Source of the DNA: Deinococcus sp. QL22
GTDB lineage: Bacteria > Deinococcota > Deinococci > Deinococcales > Deinococcaceae
Direction: 5' to 3'
DNA: 64,000 nt
Assembly: GCF_023370075.1 (NCBI RefSeq)
Contig: NZ_CP097149.1
Span: forward strand, 1,365,001 to 1,429,000
The notes below the pieces were generated by a model. The model did no database searches, was not told the origin of the DNA, and saw only the letters and a program-made list of their open reading frames with translations. The translations under genes were made by a program, and so were the position numbers. Positions 1 through 7,908 of this stretch are shown one piece after another; the first letter of the stretch is position 1; each line of letters begins with the position of its first letter.

Positions 1-26
1 TTAACGCGGTACTGGTCGGTATTCAT
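1..26 (-). CDS. Start of a gene running off the left edge
   Basis: On the minus strand an ATG at 26-24 opens a frame reading MNTDQYRV up to the window edge. It is supported only by a TACGCT box 7 nt upstream, the spacing used by many other genes here. The product cannot be identified from eight residues. The 156 bases between it and the MFS gene (27-182) hold nothing else I recognise. Confidence 0.4.
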
Positions 27-33
27 GCCGGGG

Positions 34-39
34 AGCGTA
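34..39 (-). promoter_or_regulatory. Leaderless-type -10 box of the left-edge gene
   Basis: Read on the minus strand this is TACGCT, ending 7 nt before the ATG at 26. No clear -35 is visible. Confidence 0.35.
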
Positions 40-182
40 GCATGTTGCCGAACACCGGGTATTGGGCGTGGCTTGCGAATCGGGAGGGTACAGTGCTAGC
101 CAAACTGGACTCCACTTGTGCTGCCACGCCCCTGTTCAATCCCCGATTCTTACACCCGATGTACAAATTAATTTCAACCAAT

Positions 183-1406
183 TCAGCTAGGTGGCATTGC
201 CTTTTTCCGCACCAGTGCGAAAGCTTGTCCGCCGAAGACAGCGATGATGACTGCTCCGGCCAAAGCAATTCCCAGAGCGGCGGGTAAGCCGACATGCTGC
301 GCGACAAATCCGATCGCGGGTGGTCCCAGCAAGAATCCGGCGTAACCGATAGTCGCTACTTGCGCGATTCCGTGCCCCGCCAACGCATGCCCAGCGGTGC
401 CGTACATCACAGGAACCACGTTGCTGAGACCCAAGCCAGACAGCGCAAACCCCAAAGTTGCCAGCCAAGGGTCACGCACCAACAGTGCTAGGGCCAAGCC
501 GCCTGCCGTCAGGAGTGCGCCGCCCCGCACCGTGCGTTCGTCTCCTAAGCGGGTACGGACAATGTCGCCGAACCAGCGGCCCAGTGTCATGGCGATCACG
601 AAGGCTGTGTAGCCCCACGTTGCGCTGCCACCCGCCAAGCCCAGGGTATCGCGGAAATACAGGGCCGCCCAATCGTAATTCGCGCCTTCCGAGAGCATGC
701 CCAAAAAGCAGAGTGTGCCTAGCAATACAACGGCGGAGCTAAAGCGGGGGCCGCTGTGTGCGTTATTCTTGCCGGACGGTGAGACCTGGTCTTGTCCAGC
801 AGGGCTAGGTGAAGTGGCCACAATTTGATCGGGCAGCAGCCGCCGGCCTGCCCAAAATGCGGCCAAGGCAGCCGCCGCCACCACGATCAGCGCGTGCGTC
901 AGCATAGGCACACGGCCCACCAACACGGTGCCCAGCAGCGCGCCCGTGACACTCCCGAGGCTGAAATAAGCGTGAAAGCGACTCATGACCGGACGAGCCA
1001 AAGCCCGTTCTACGGTGACACCCTGCGCGTTCATGGCTACGTCCATTGCGCCGTTGGCGGCCCCCATGACCGCCAGGGCCAAGGCCAGCACCAGCAGATT
1101 CGGAGCCAGAAAAGGCAACGCCAGTGCAAAGATGAAGGCGAACATGGAAATCAACGTGACGCGGTGGCTGCCGTAGCGTGAAGTCCAGCCTCCAGTCACG
1201 GGCATGGTGACTAAACTGCCCAACCCAATCGCCAGGAGCGCCAATCCCACCTGTGTTTCATTGAGATTAAGGGCGTCACGGACGCTAGGAATATTGACTG
1301 CCCAAGTTCCGAAGACCGCGCCATTGGTCAGAAAGACCAGCCCCAGCGCTTGCCGAGCCATTTCAGAGTGTCGGGGCGTATAGGGAGCAACCTGGGCGTC
1401 AGTCAT
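183..1406 (-). CDS. MFS transporter (YbjJ/fucose-permease-like)
   Basis: This 407-residue protein is almost wholly hydrophobic, consistent with the 12 membrane helices of the major facilitator superfamily. The N-terminal helix (LVFLTNGAVFGTWAVNIPSV) and the loop GWTSRYGSHRV between helices 2 and 3 resemble the YbjJ branch, whose substrates are mostly unknown. The start at 1406 (MTDAQVAP) is preferred because GAGG lies 7 nt upstream; a longer reading adds nine residues without a ribosome site. It is divergent from a LacI-family regulator, with a palindromic operator between them, so it is probably that regulator's target and may import a sugar or related compound. The substrate is not readable from sequence. 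Confidence 0.85.
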   Translation of the reverse strand: MTDAQVAPYTPRHSEMARQALGLVFLTNGAVFGTWAVNIPSVRDALNLNETQVGLALLAIGLGSLVTMPVTGGWTSRYGSHRVTLISMFAFIFALALPFLAPNLLVLALALAVMGAANGAMDVAMNAQGVTVERALARPVMSRFHAYFSLGSVTGALLGTVLVGRVPMLTHALIVVAAAALAAFWAGRRLLPDQIVATSPSPAGQDQVSPSGKNNAHSGPRFSSAVVLLGTLCFLGMLSEGANYDWAALYFRDTLGLAGGSATWGYTAFVIAMTLGRWFGDIVRTRLGDERTVRGGALLTAGGLALALLVRDPWLATLGFALSGLGLSNVVPVMYGTAGHALAGHGIAQVATIGYAGFLLGPPAIGFVAQHVGLPAALGIALAGAVIIAVFGGQAFALVRKKAMPPS

Positions 1407-1456
1407 AGCAAAACCTCTACGGAACAGCGGCAATGGGGGAGAAGGGGGTATCAGGG

Positions 1457-1472
1457 TCTGAAACGATTCAGA
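1457..1472. promoter_or_regulatory. Probable LacI-family operator
   Basis: TCTGAAAC followed by GATTCAGA forms a 16-bp palindrome with one mismatched pair and a central C-G step, the form typical of LacI/GalR operators. It lies between the divergent transporter and regulator starts and overlaps the region where a -35 for the regulator would sit (a TATACG box follows at 1482-1487). It could control both genes. Confidence 0.6.
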
Positions 1473-1499
1473 CCACTCTGGTATACGGTAGCATTCCTT

Positions 1500-2675
1500 A
1501 TGCCGTCCGCCAAGACCCCAGTGCCCGCCGCGCCGTCTTCTGAATCCGGGGCGCAGCAGCCAACTGGAGCTGCAGAGAGGATGAGACCACCTTCCCCCCG
1601 CCGAACGACTCTACGTGATGTGGCTCAGGCTCTCGGCGTGTCGGTAGCGACGGTCAGCAATGCCTATAACCGCCCCGACCAACTTTCCCCCGACCTGCGT
1701 GAGCGGGTCTTCGAGCAAGCGGCGGACCTGGGCTACACGGGGCCAGATCCTTTGGCCCGCAGTTTGCGGCGCGGGCGCACCCAGGTCATCGGCGTGCTGT
1801 ACGACGCGCCTCTGTCTTACGCCTTTGCCGATCCTGCCGCCAGTTTGTTTTTGGGCGGTGTGGCGCACGCCCTTCAAGATGCGGGCCTCAGTTTGCTGCT
1901 GTTGTCGGGCCGCAGTGAAGCCGCGCCCGCCGGAGACGCCGCCCGCAGTGCCAGCGTAGACGGGTTCATCAGTTACGCCACTGCTCATGGGAGCCCGCTG
2001 TTAGACGCCGCTCTGACCCGAAATCTGCCGACAGTGTTGGTCGATCATGCAGTGCGCCCGGACGCCGCCGCCTCCGGCGTTCCCCGCCTCGATCATCCAG
2101 TCATCGGCATCGACGACGCGGACGGTGCCACACAGGCTGCCGAGCATCTGCTGGCGCTGGGCCACGAATCTATCGGGGTGCTGGCGTTGCCGCTGCGGGC
2201 CGATGGTGTGGCCGGCATGATCACGCTGGAGCGGGAACGCCGGGCCACCAACACCCATATTCTGGCCCGCTTGCAGGGCTACCGCGCCGCTTTGCAGGGT
2301 ACGGCAGCGGCAGATCTGCCTGTGTACGAGGTAGCTGACAACACACCCGAAGGTGGACAGACAGCCGCCCACGCCTTACTCGCGGCGCGTCCAGACACCA
2401 CCGCCCTGCTGTGCATGAGCGACGTGTTGGCACAGGGGGCATTGGCGGCGGCGGCATCCCTCGGCCTGCGCGTGCCCGAAGACCTGAGCCTCACCGGATT
2501 CGACGACATACCCAGCAGTGCCGCACTGAATCTGACCACAGTGCGCCAGCCGACCGCGCAGAAAGGAGAGCAGGCTGGACGTGCATTGTTGGCCTTGCTG
2601 GCTGGAGAAACGCCGCCGAACGTGTTGTTGCCGACGACTTTAGTGGTGCGGGGAAGTACGGGGCGGCGGGTCTAA
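1500..2675 (+). CDS. LacI/GalR-family transcriptional regulator
   Basis: A 391-residue repressor-type protein. The N-terminal helix-turn-helix (TTLRDVAQALGVSVATVSNA, from about residue 36) is followed by the hinge helix region and a periplasmic-binding-protein-like sensor domain to the end (GLRVPEDLSLTGFDDIP is the usual late signature). Such proteins bind a small sugar-like effector and release DNA. The N-terminal extension before the HTH is Pro/Ala-rich and unusually long; an ATG at 1581 would remove most of it. The neighbouring divergent MFS gene and the palindrome at 1457-1472 suggest autoregulation and transporter control. The stop codon lies inside an AGACCCTT-type repeat arm. Confidence 0.88.
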   Translation: MPSAKTPVPAAPSSESGAQQPTGAAERMRPPSPRRTTLRDVAQALGVSVATVSNAYNRPDQLSPDLRERVFEQAADLGYTGPDPLARSLRRGRTQVIGVLYDAPLSYAFADPAASLFLGGVAHALQDAGLSLLLLSGRSEAAPAGDAARSASVDGFISYATAHGSPLLDAALTRNLPTVLVDHAVRPDAAASGVPRLDHPVIGIDDADGATQAAEHLLALGHESIGVLALPLRADGVAGMITLERERRATNTHILARLQGYRAALQGTAAADLPVYEVADNTPEGGQTAAHALLAARPDTTALLCMSDVLAQGALAAAASLGLRVPEDLSLTGFDDIPSSAALNLTTVRQPTAQKGEQAGRALLALLAGETPPNVLLPTTLVVRGSTGRRV

Positions 2676-2760
2676 GGGTGACCCGTGAAAGTTCACCTTT
2701 GCGGATCCTTGGCGGCTTTTGCTCTTGCCTCTGCCGTTCTTAGACCCTCGACCCTTAAAC
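2668..2760. repeat. AGACCCTT-type intergenic element, copy 1
   Basis: The left arm GGTCTAAGGGT (from 2669) contains the stop codon of the LacI-family gene. The right arm at 2739-2760 reads CTTAGACCCTCGACCCTT. The arms are complementary over about 10 bp. The interior shares the string CGTGAAAGT and a TTTTGC-rich stretch with copy 3 at 11626-11728. Confidence 0.7.
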
Positions 2761-2806
2761 TTTCCCATAGCTTAGATTGCCAACTCGCCACCCCGAAATC
2801 CTTTGC

Positions 2807-2812
2807 TAACCT
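2807..2812 (+). promoter_or_regulatory. Leaderless-type -10 box of galE
   Basis: TAACCT ends 6 nt before the galE ATG; no Shine-Dalgarno sequence is present. Confidence 0.5.
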
Positions 2813-2818
2813 ACCCCC

Positions 2819-3811
2819 ATGAAACTTCTGGTGGTGGGCGGAGCGGGCTACATCGGGTCGCATACGGTGCGGCAATTGCGGGCGGCAGGACATGACGTGG
2901 TGGTGCTGGATAACCTGTCCAGTGGCCACCCGGAAGCCTTGCCCCCCGAAGTGACGTTGGTGAAGGCTGACCTGCTGGACGCCGAAGCCGTAAAAGCCGC
3001 GCTGAACGCACATCAGCCCGACGCCGTGATTCATTTTGCCGCGCTGATCGAAGTAGGCGAGAGCATGCGGGCACCGGGGCGCTACTACCGCAACAACGTG
3101 CTGGGCAGCCTGAACCTGCTGCAAGCCATCGTCGAAACGCGCAAGATTCCGCTGGTGTTTTCTTCCACAGCCGCCGTGTACGGCACCACCGATGCTGTGC
3201 CAATTCCTGAAACGGCCACCAAGCAGCCCGAAAGCGTGTACGGCGAGACCAAGTGGATGACCGAGCAGATGATTCATGCCTTCGGCACGGCGCACGGCCT
3301 GCCCTATACCATCCTGCGCTACTTCAACGTGTGTGGCGCGGCTCCGGGCGGCACCATTGGCGAAGCGCACGCCAATAAGACCCATCTGATCGAGCTGGCT
3401 TGCCTGACCGCCCTCGGCCAGCGCGACAAGATGATGATTTTTGGCGACGATTACCCCACGCCCGACGGCACCTGTATCCGGGATTACGTGCATGTGCAGG
3501 ATCTGGCCGACGCGCATGTGCTGGCCGTGGAAGCCCTGCACGGCGGTGGGCAAGTGGCGACCACCTACAACGTGGGCCTCGGTCACGGCTTCAGCGTCCG
3601 CGAGGTGCTGGACGCCGTAGACGCGGTGGTGGGCACGCCCCTGACCCGTGAACAGGCCCCACGCCGCGCCGGAGATCCCCCGCGCTTGGTGGCCGACGCC
3701 AACCTGATCGTCAAAGAATTGGGATTTAGCCCCAAGTTCACCGACCTGAAAGAAATTGTGGCGAGTGCGTGGGAATGGCACCGCACCCACCCACAAGGCT
3801 TTGAACAGTAG
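2819..3811 (+). CDS. galE: UDP-glucose 4-epimerase GalE
   Basis: Interconverts UDP-glucose and UDP-galactose using bound NAD+, feeding galactose catabolism and envelope glycan synthesis in the cytoplasm. The 330-residue length matches the family. The NAD-binding glycine motif GGAGYIGSH is at residues 7-15, the Ser/Thr region FSSTAAVYG at 114-122 and the catalytic pair at Tyr141 and Lys145 (SVYGETK). The late motif RAGDPPRLVAD is also typical. The ATG at 2819 has no ribosome site but a TAACCT box 6 nt upstream. It stands alone between two repeat elements. Confidence 0.95.
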   Translation: MKLLVVGGAGYIGSHTVRQLRAAGHDVVVLDNLSSGHPEALPPEVTLVKADLLDAEAVKAALNAHQPDAVIHFAALIEVGESMRAPGRYYRNNVLGSLNLLQAIVETRKIPLVFSSTAAVYGTTDAVPIPETATKQPESVYGETKWMTEQMIHAFGTAHGLPYTILRYFNVCGAAPGGTIGEAHANKTHLIELACLTALGQRDKMMIFGDDYPTPDGTCIRDYVHVQDLADAHVLAVEALHGGGQVATTYNVGLGHGFSVREVLDAVDAVVGTPLTREQAPRRAGDPPRLVADANLIVKELGFSPKFTDLKEIVASAWEWHRTHPQGFEQ

Positions 3812-3838
3812 ATTCGGCGTTTGGTCGGTGTGAAAGGC

Positions 3839-3923
3839 GTCTAAGGGTCTAGTGTCTAAGGGACTAAGAACAGCTTTTAAGTTCTTGACCTTCCTTAGAC
3901 CCTAGACCTTTAGACCCTTAGAC
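3839..3923. repeat. AGACCCTT-type intergenic element, copy 2
   Basis: The cleanest copy. The outer 13 bases GTCTAAGGGTCTA at 3839-3851 are exactly complementary to TAGACCCTTAGAC at 3911-3923, and an inner GAAC/GTTC pair closes a 9-nt loop at 3872-3880. The octamer-like unit CTAAGGGT/AGACCCTT recurs several times in each arm. It begins 28 nt after the galE stop and ends 50 nt before the M20 gene. Confidence 0.8.
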
Positions 3924-3960
3924 TGCCCTTCCGATTCCGCTCAAGCCCCCCGCCAGCCGT

Positions 3961-3966
3961 TACCCT
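3961..3966 (+). promoter_or_regulatory. Leaderless-type -10 box of the M20 peptidase gene
   Basis: TACCCT ends 7 nt before the ATG at 3974. Confidence 0.45.
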
Positions 3967-3973
3967 AGGGGCC

Positions 3974-5323
3974 ATGACTTCCCCCCAACCCAGCGACCTG
4001 ACGGCCCACATTGCACGCGGGCTGTCGGATTTGGCCGAATTTGTCGCCATAGAAAGCGTGAGCGCACAGGGCCGGATGCTGCCCGAAGCGGCGGCCTACG
4101 TCACACGACTTCTGGAGGCCGAGGGCTTTACCGTACGCCAGTATCCGGGCACAGTTGCGCCTGTGCTGGTGGCCGAGGCAGGCAGTGGCCCCACCACGCT
4201 GCTGATCTACAACCATTACGACGTGCAACCCGAAGACCCCACCGAACTCTGGGACAGCCCGCCCTTTGCCCTGACCGAGCGGGACGGGCGGCTGTATGCA
4301 CGCGGCGTCAGCGACGATAAGGGCGAGTTCATTTCGCGGTTGGCGGCGGTTCGGGCAGTGCGGGAGCGGCACGGTGGGCAGTTGCCCTTGCGGGTGCGCT
4401 GGCTGCTGGAAGGCGAGGAAGAGGTAGGCAGCCCCAGCCTGGACGCCTTTGTGGAATCCCACGCCGACGAACTGCGGGCGGACGGCTGCTGGTGGGAATT
4501 CGGCTCTATTACGCCCGAAGGCCGCCCGGTGGCTTCATTAGGTCTCAAGGGCGTGATGTGCGTGGAACTGCGCTGCCGCGTGGCCGACTCCGACCTGCAC
4601 AGCAGTTTGGGCGCAGTGATCGACAATCCGCTGTACCGCCTTGCCCGCGCGGTGGCCTCTCTGCGCGACGATACGGGCCGCGTGACCATTCCCGGCTTCC
4701 ATGACGCCGTGCGCGACCCCAGCCCCGCCGATCTGGCCGCCATTGCCACCATCCCCGGCGACGGTCAGGCCGTGCGCGATACCTACGGCGTCACCCGGCC
4801 CCTCGCCACTGGCCCCGACTATTTCCGGCGCACCAACCTGCTCCCGGTGGTCAACGTGAACGGCTGGAGCGGCGGTTACCAGGGCGAAGGCAGCAAAACC
4901 GTGTTGCCTGCGCACGGCAGCGTCAAGCTGGATTTCCGGCTGGTGCCTGACCAGGATCCAGAGCAGATTCTGGCGCTGCTGCGTGCCCACTTGGATACAC
5001 AGGGTCTGAGTGATGTGGAAGTCGTGGAACTGGAATCTCACCAGAAGCCCGCGCGTGCCGATGCCGGGCATCCCTTTGTGGTCGCCTGCCTGGAGGCGGC
5101 GCGGGAAGCACATGGCGCGGAGCCGATCATTCACCCCAGTAGCGCCGCGAGCGGGCCGATGTCGCCGTTCAACGAGTTTTTGGGTGTGCCCTGCGTGGCA
5201 ATGGGCATCGGCAATCTGGCCGGGAGGATTCACGCGCCGAACGAAAACATCCTGAAGGTGCACTTTGAAAAGGGTGTAGCGTTTGGGGTGGCGCTGTTGG
5301 AGCGGTTGGGCCGGGGGCTTTAA
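3974..5323 (+). CDS. M20-family metallopeptidase (dipeptidase-like)
   Basis: A 449-residue zinc-dependent exopeptidase of the M20 (CNDP/ArgE/DapE) family, probably a cytoplasmic dipeptidase. Metal-binding and catalytic elements are visible in order: YNHYDVQPEDP near residue 80 (His and Asp), GVSDDKG (bridging Asp), LEGEEEVGS (general-base and metal Glu) and a late IHAPNEN (final His ligand). A dimerisation domain lies between about residues 195 and 325. The two-domain layout and length resemble carnosinase-like dipeptidases more than amidohydrolase-type M20 enzymes. It appears to be monocistronic. Substrate preference is not readable from sequence. Confidence 0.88.
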   Translation: MTSPQPSDLTAHIARGLSDLAEFVAIESVSAQGRMLPEAAAYVTRLLEAEGFTVRQYPGTVAPVLVAEAGSGPTTLLIYNHYDVQPEDPTELWDSPPFALTERDGRLYARGVSDDKGEFISRLAAVRAVRERHGGQLPLRVRWLLEGEEEVGSPSLDAFVESHADELRADGCWWEFGSITPEGRPVASLGLKGVMCVELRCRVADSDLHSSLGAVIDNPLYRLARAVASLRDDTGRVTIPGFHDAVRDPSPADLAAIATIPGDGQAVRDTYGVTRPLATGPDYFRRTNLLPVVNVNGWSGGYQGEGSKTVLPAHGSVKLDFRLVPDQDPEQILALLRAHLDTQGLSDVEVVELESHQKPARADAGHPFVVACLEAAREAHGAEPIIHPSSAASGPMSPFNEFLGVPCVAMGIGNLAGRIHAPNENILKVHFEKGVAFGVALLERLGRGL

Positions 5324-5534
5324 CGAATTGGATTTGGGGAGCGTTGGGCTTATCCTCCATTGGTTTCCCTATCCCCCTGACCGCTGAGGAAGATTGATCT
5401 TGTCGCGTCTAAGTCGGCTGAATCATCCATCTGAAGCAGAGTTGCCAGTTCATTCGGAAATGCAATTGGCCCGCGGGTTGCACGCACCTTGGAGTCTCAC
5501 ATGCAATTGAGCGGCGACGAGTAGAGGTTGCCAC

Positions 5535-5581
5535 AAAAAAGACCGGGAAACGCCTGTGCCTCAGCGTTTCCCGGTCTTTTT
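5535..5581. terminator. Bidirectional intrinsic terminator
   Basis: AAAAAGACCGGGAAACGC at 5536-5553 pairs with GCGTTTCCCGGTCTTTTT at 5564-5581 around a 10-nt loop, with A/T runs on both sides. It would stop rtcB from the right. The rest of 5324-5534 holds no gene I can support. Confidence 0.85.
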
Positions 5582-5599
5582 GCTCACCGCTAGCAGTCT

Positions 5600-7006
5600 T
5601 CAAACATCCTCGTTGCCCGTGTCCATTCGCACCACTTTGGGCATGAATTGACCCAGCACATCTACCAAATCCGTCTGGCGAGCGATCACGTCCTCAATGC
5701 GCTTGTAGGCTTGCGGCGCTTCATCTATGCCGCCGCCGATCAGGGTGATGCCGTGACGATTCAGGTAGGCCTGCACGTCCTTTTTGGCAAGGGCGTTGAT
5801 GGCGGCTTTGCGCCCAAGCTGACGGCCTGCGCCGTGGCTGGCACTCGCCAACGCTGCCGGATTGCCGCGCCCACGCACCAGAAAGCCGGGGTCGGCCATG
5901 CTGCCGGGAATCAGGCCCAGTTGTCCGGCAGCGGCGGGGGTTGCGCCCTTGCGGTGCACGATCAGTTCCTTGCCGTCTACTTGCTGCCTCCAGGCCAGGT
6001 TGTGGCTGTTGCTGACGCGCAGCAGCGGGGTTTCGCTCAGCGCACGGGCCAGGCGGGCATGAATCAGGTCGTGGTTGGCGAGGGCGTAGCGGCCAGCCAG
6101 GTTCATGGCGAGCCAGTAGGCCTGGCCTTCCTCGGTGTCCAGCGGGAGCCAGGCCAGTTTTTGGGCACTCTTGTCCAGCGTGGGGTGCAGGTCTTGGGCC
6201 AGCCGCGTAAAATGGTTGGCCACCTGTGCCCCAAATCCCCGCGAGCCGCTGTGAGACAGCAGGGCCAGATACTCACCCGCTTCCAGGCCCAGTTCTGGGT
6301 CAGCCGCCGTGAGGGTAAACGCCCCAAATTCTGCAAAGTGGTTGCCGCTGCCGCTCGTGCCGATCTGGTTGATGGCCTTCTCATGCAGGTGGCGGAGCAA
6401 GGGCAGGGCGTCCCAGCTGTCTTCGTGCAGCACAACGTGGTCTTCACGGTCACGCTTTTCGAAGCCCACGCCCGCGCCAAAGCGGGTATGCCGCATCAGC
6501 AGGGCTTTGGCTTCTTCGGTCTTCAGTGCGTCGGGGCGCAGGGGCAGCACGCTCAGCATCATGGAGCAGCCGATATCCACGCCCACGCCATACGGAATCA
6601 CGGCGTTTTCGGTGGCCAGCACGCCGCCAATGGGGAGGCCGTAGCCCACATGCGCGTCGGGCATCAGCGCACCCGCACGTGAGATAGGCAGGCGCATCGC
6701 CACGTCCATCTGCGTGTGTGCACCGGGGTCGATCAGGTCTGCGCCCCATACCGGGTAGGGCAGGGGCGTGGGCCGCAGGTCGCTGGAGGCCCGCGCTTCC
6801 TGCACACTGCGCACGGCGATCAGTTCGGCGGCCAGGTGGTCATACACTCCGCCCAGAAAGGCGTCAGGGTTGGCCTGCACGCCGCGCAGTTCGTTCAAAA
6901 TCTCGTCGCGGCTCAGGCCTGCGCTCTCGCGCAAGGTAGCGGCAGAGAGGGCCAACGCAATCGCTTTGCGCTCAAATCCAAGTTTGGTAATTTGCTTCCC
7001 GTTCAT
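5600..7006 (-). CDS. rtcB: RtcB-family RNA ligase
   Basis: Joins RNA 2',3'-cyclic phosphate or 3'-phosphate ends to 5'-OH ends using GTP and Mn2+, in RNA repair or tRNA ligation. The 468-residue protein has the family's signatures: PDAHVGYGLPIGGVLA, the metal-binding GVDIGCSM with its Cys, GSGNHFAEFG, HSGSRGFG, SNSHNLAW and the late VHRKGATPA containing the guanylylated-histidine region. The ATG is preceded by GAGGA 9 nt upstream. No RtcA or Ro60 homologue is adjacent. The 5' region carries a duplicated 14-base copy of its own start context about 185 nt upstream. Confidence 0.93.
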   Translation of the reverse strand: MNGKQITKLGFERKAIALALSAATLRESAGLSRDEILNELRGVQANPDAFLGGVYDHLAAELIAVRSVQEARASSDLRPTPLPYPVWGADLIDPGAHTQMDVAMRLPISRAGALMPDAHVGYGLPIGGVLATENAVIPYGVGVDIGCSMMLSVLPLRPDALKTEEAKALLMRHTRFGAGVGFEKRDREDHVVLHEDSWDALPLLRHLHEKAINQIGTSGSGNHFAEFGAFTLTAADPELGLEAGEYLALLSHSGSRGFGAQVANHFTRLAQDLHPTLDKSAQKLAWLPLDTEEGQAYWLAMNLAGRYALANHDLIHARLARALSETPLLRVSNSHNLAWRQQVDGKELIVHRKGATPAAAGQLGLIPGSMADPGFLVRGRGNPAALASASHGAGRQLGRKAAINALAKKDVQAYLNRHGITLIGGGIDEAPQAYKRIEDVIARQTDLVDVLGQFMPKVVRMDTGNEDV

Positions 7007-7299
7007 CGTCAGTCCTCGTGCGGGAAGCCTCTGTGCTGCTCAATGGGGACTTGCCCGCGTGTTAGGGGGTGGGGGCGCGGCGTAGGTTCACGCTCTTGCC
7101 CGTGGGTGTCCTTCGCCAATCGTCCGAATCTGTGTCTGCTGTTCTCTCTATCACTGTGCGCCCTCCCCTGTGGTTGATTCTCTGTTCATCGTCAGTCTGC
7201 CGTGTTCTCCTGCCCCGGCACATCGGCAAAGTGGCGCATTGGGGCCGACCAAACCGTCCGGAATGAGTGCCACTTCACGCCCCCATCAGTTTCACGCTT
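7007..7299. other. Intergenic region with duplicated rtcB start context
   Basis: About 290 bases between rtcB and a lipoprotein gene. The minus-strand string GACTGACGATGAAC, spanning the rtcB start, recurs near 7187-7199, where it opens a 12-codon frame (MNRESTTGEGAQ, stop). No tRNA or known small RNA was recognised. Confidence 0.4.
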
Positions 7300-7305
7300 T
7301 AAGCT
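7300..7305 (+). promoter_or_regulatory. Leaderless-type -10 box of the lipoprotein gene
   Basis: TAAGCT ends 6 nt before the ATG at 7312. Confidence 0.5.
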
Positions 7306-7311
7306 AGACAT

Positions 7312-7830
7312 ATGAGAAAATCTGCCCTTCTACTCCTGTGCGTTCCTCTGGCCCTCGCCGCTTGCGGGCCCCGCACCATCCAAGCGCCTGATGCCTACGA
7401 TGTCAGCGGCAGCCTGGGCGGGAGCTGGGGCACCGAGCCCCGTCTGCGGTTGGCCCTTGTGGGTGCAGGATTCCCCGAAGTCGTGACCAACAACAGCAAT
7501 CTGGCCCAGAACGTGGTCAGCACGGGCCTCAACGCCTGGAATTTTGGCGTGGATTTGCCCAACGTGCCGGGCGTGGCGGGCGTGTATCAGGTGGTTGCCT
7601 ACAACGACGCCAACAACAACGCCACTCTGGACGGCACCGAAGTGGACAGCGTGGCCCGCAATCAGCAGTGGCTCATTTACAGCCAGGTCGGGGGCAACGT
7701 TCCCGCCACACGCTTCACGCCCGAAATGAACGTGACGCAGGGCTGGAACCTGTACGACAAGCGCGAGGCGATCAGCACTGGCAACCCACGCCCCGGCCAG
7801 AAAGTCACGGGCTACGATCTGAGCCGCTGA
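7312..7830 (+). CDS. Putative lipoprotein, unknown function
   Basis: 172 residues. The N-terminus is a lipoprotein signal: MRK, a hydrophobic run, then LAAC with Cys18 as the lipidated residue. The mature part contains YNDANNNATLDGTEVD (roughly residues 101-116), an Asp/Asn-rich loop like those that bind calcium in carboxypeptidase-regulatory or dockerin-like folds; this resemblance is inference. It ends at a strong terminator shared with the convergent hydrolase operon. I do not recognise the family. Confidence 0.75.
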   Translation: MRKSALLLLCVPLALAACGPRTIQAPDAYDVSGSLGGSWGTEPRLRLALVGAGFPEVVTNNSNLAQNVVSTGLNAWNFGVDLPNVPGVAGVYQVVAYNDANNNATLDGTEVDSVARNQQWLIYSQVGGNVPATRFTPEMNVTQGWNLYDKREAISTGNPRPGQKVTGYDLSR

Positions 7831-7860
7831 GGTTCGTGGGTCAAACTCTGCCCACTCCAT

Positions 7861-7896
7861 CCGCCCTGTCTGACATTCCAGTCAGCAGGGCGGTTT
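7861..7896. terminator. Terminator between lipoprotein gene and hydrolase operon
   Basis: CCGCCCTG (7861-7868), one bulged T and CTGAC pair with GTCAG plus CAGGGCGG (7881-7893) around a 6-nt loop, followed by TTT. Confidence 0.75.
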
Positions 7897-7908
7897 CGGA
7901 TTTTCCCT

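Noticed and set aside
2693..3796. 367-codon open frame opposite galE, also ending in a repeat element
   Set aside because: galE is certain on the other strand; the product has no recognisable motif.
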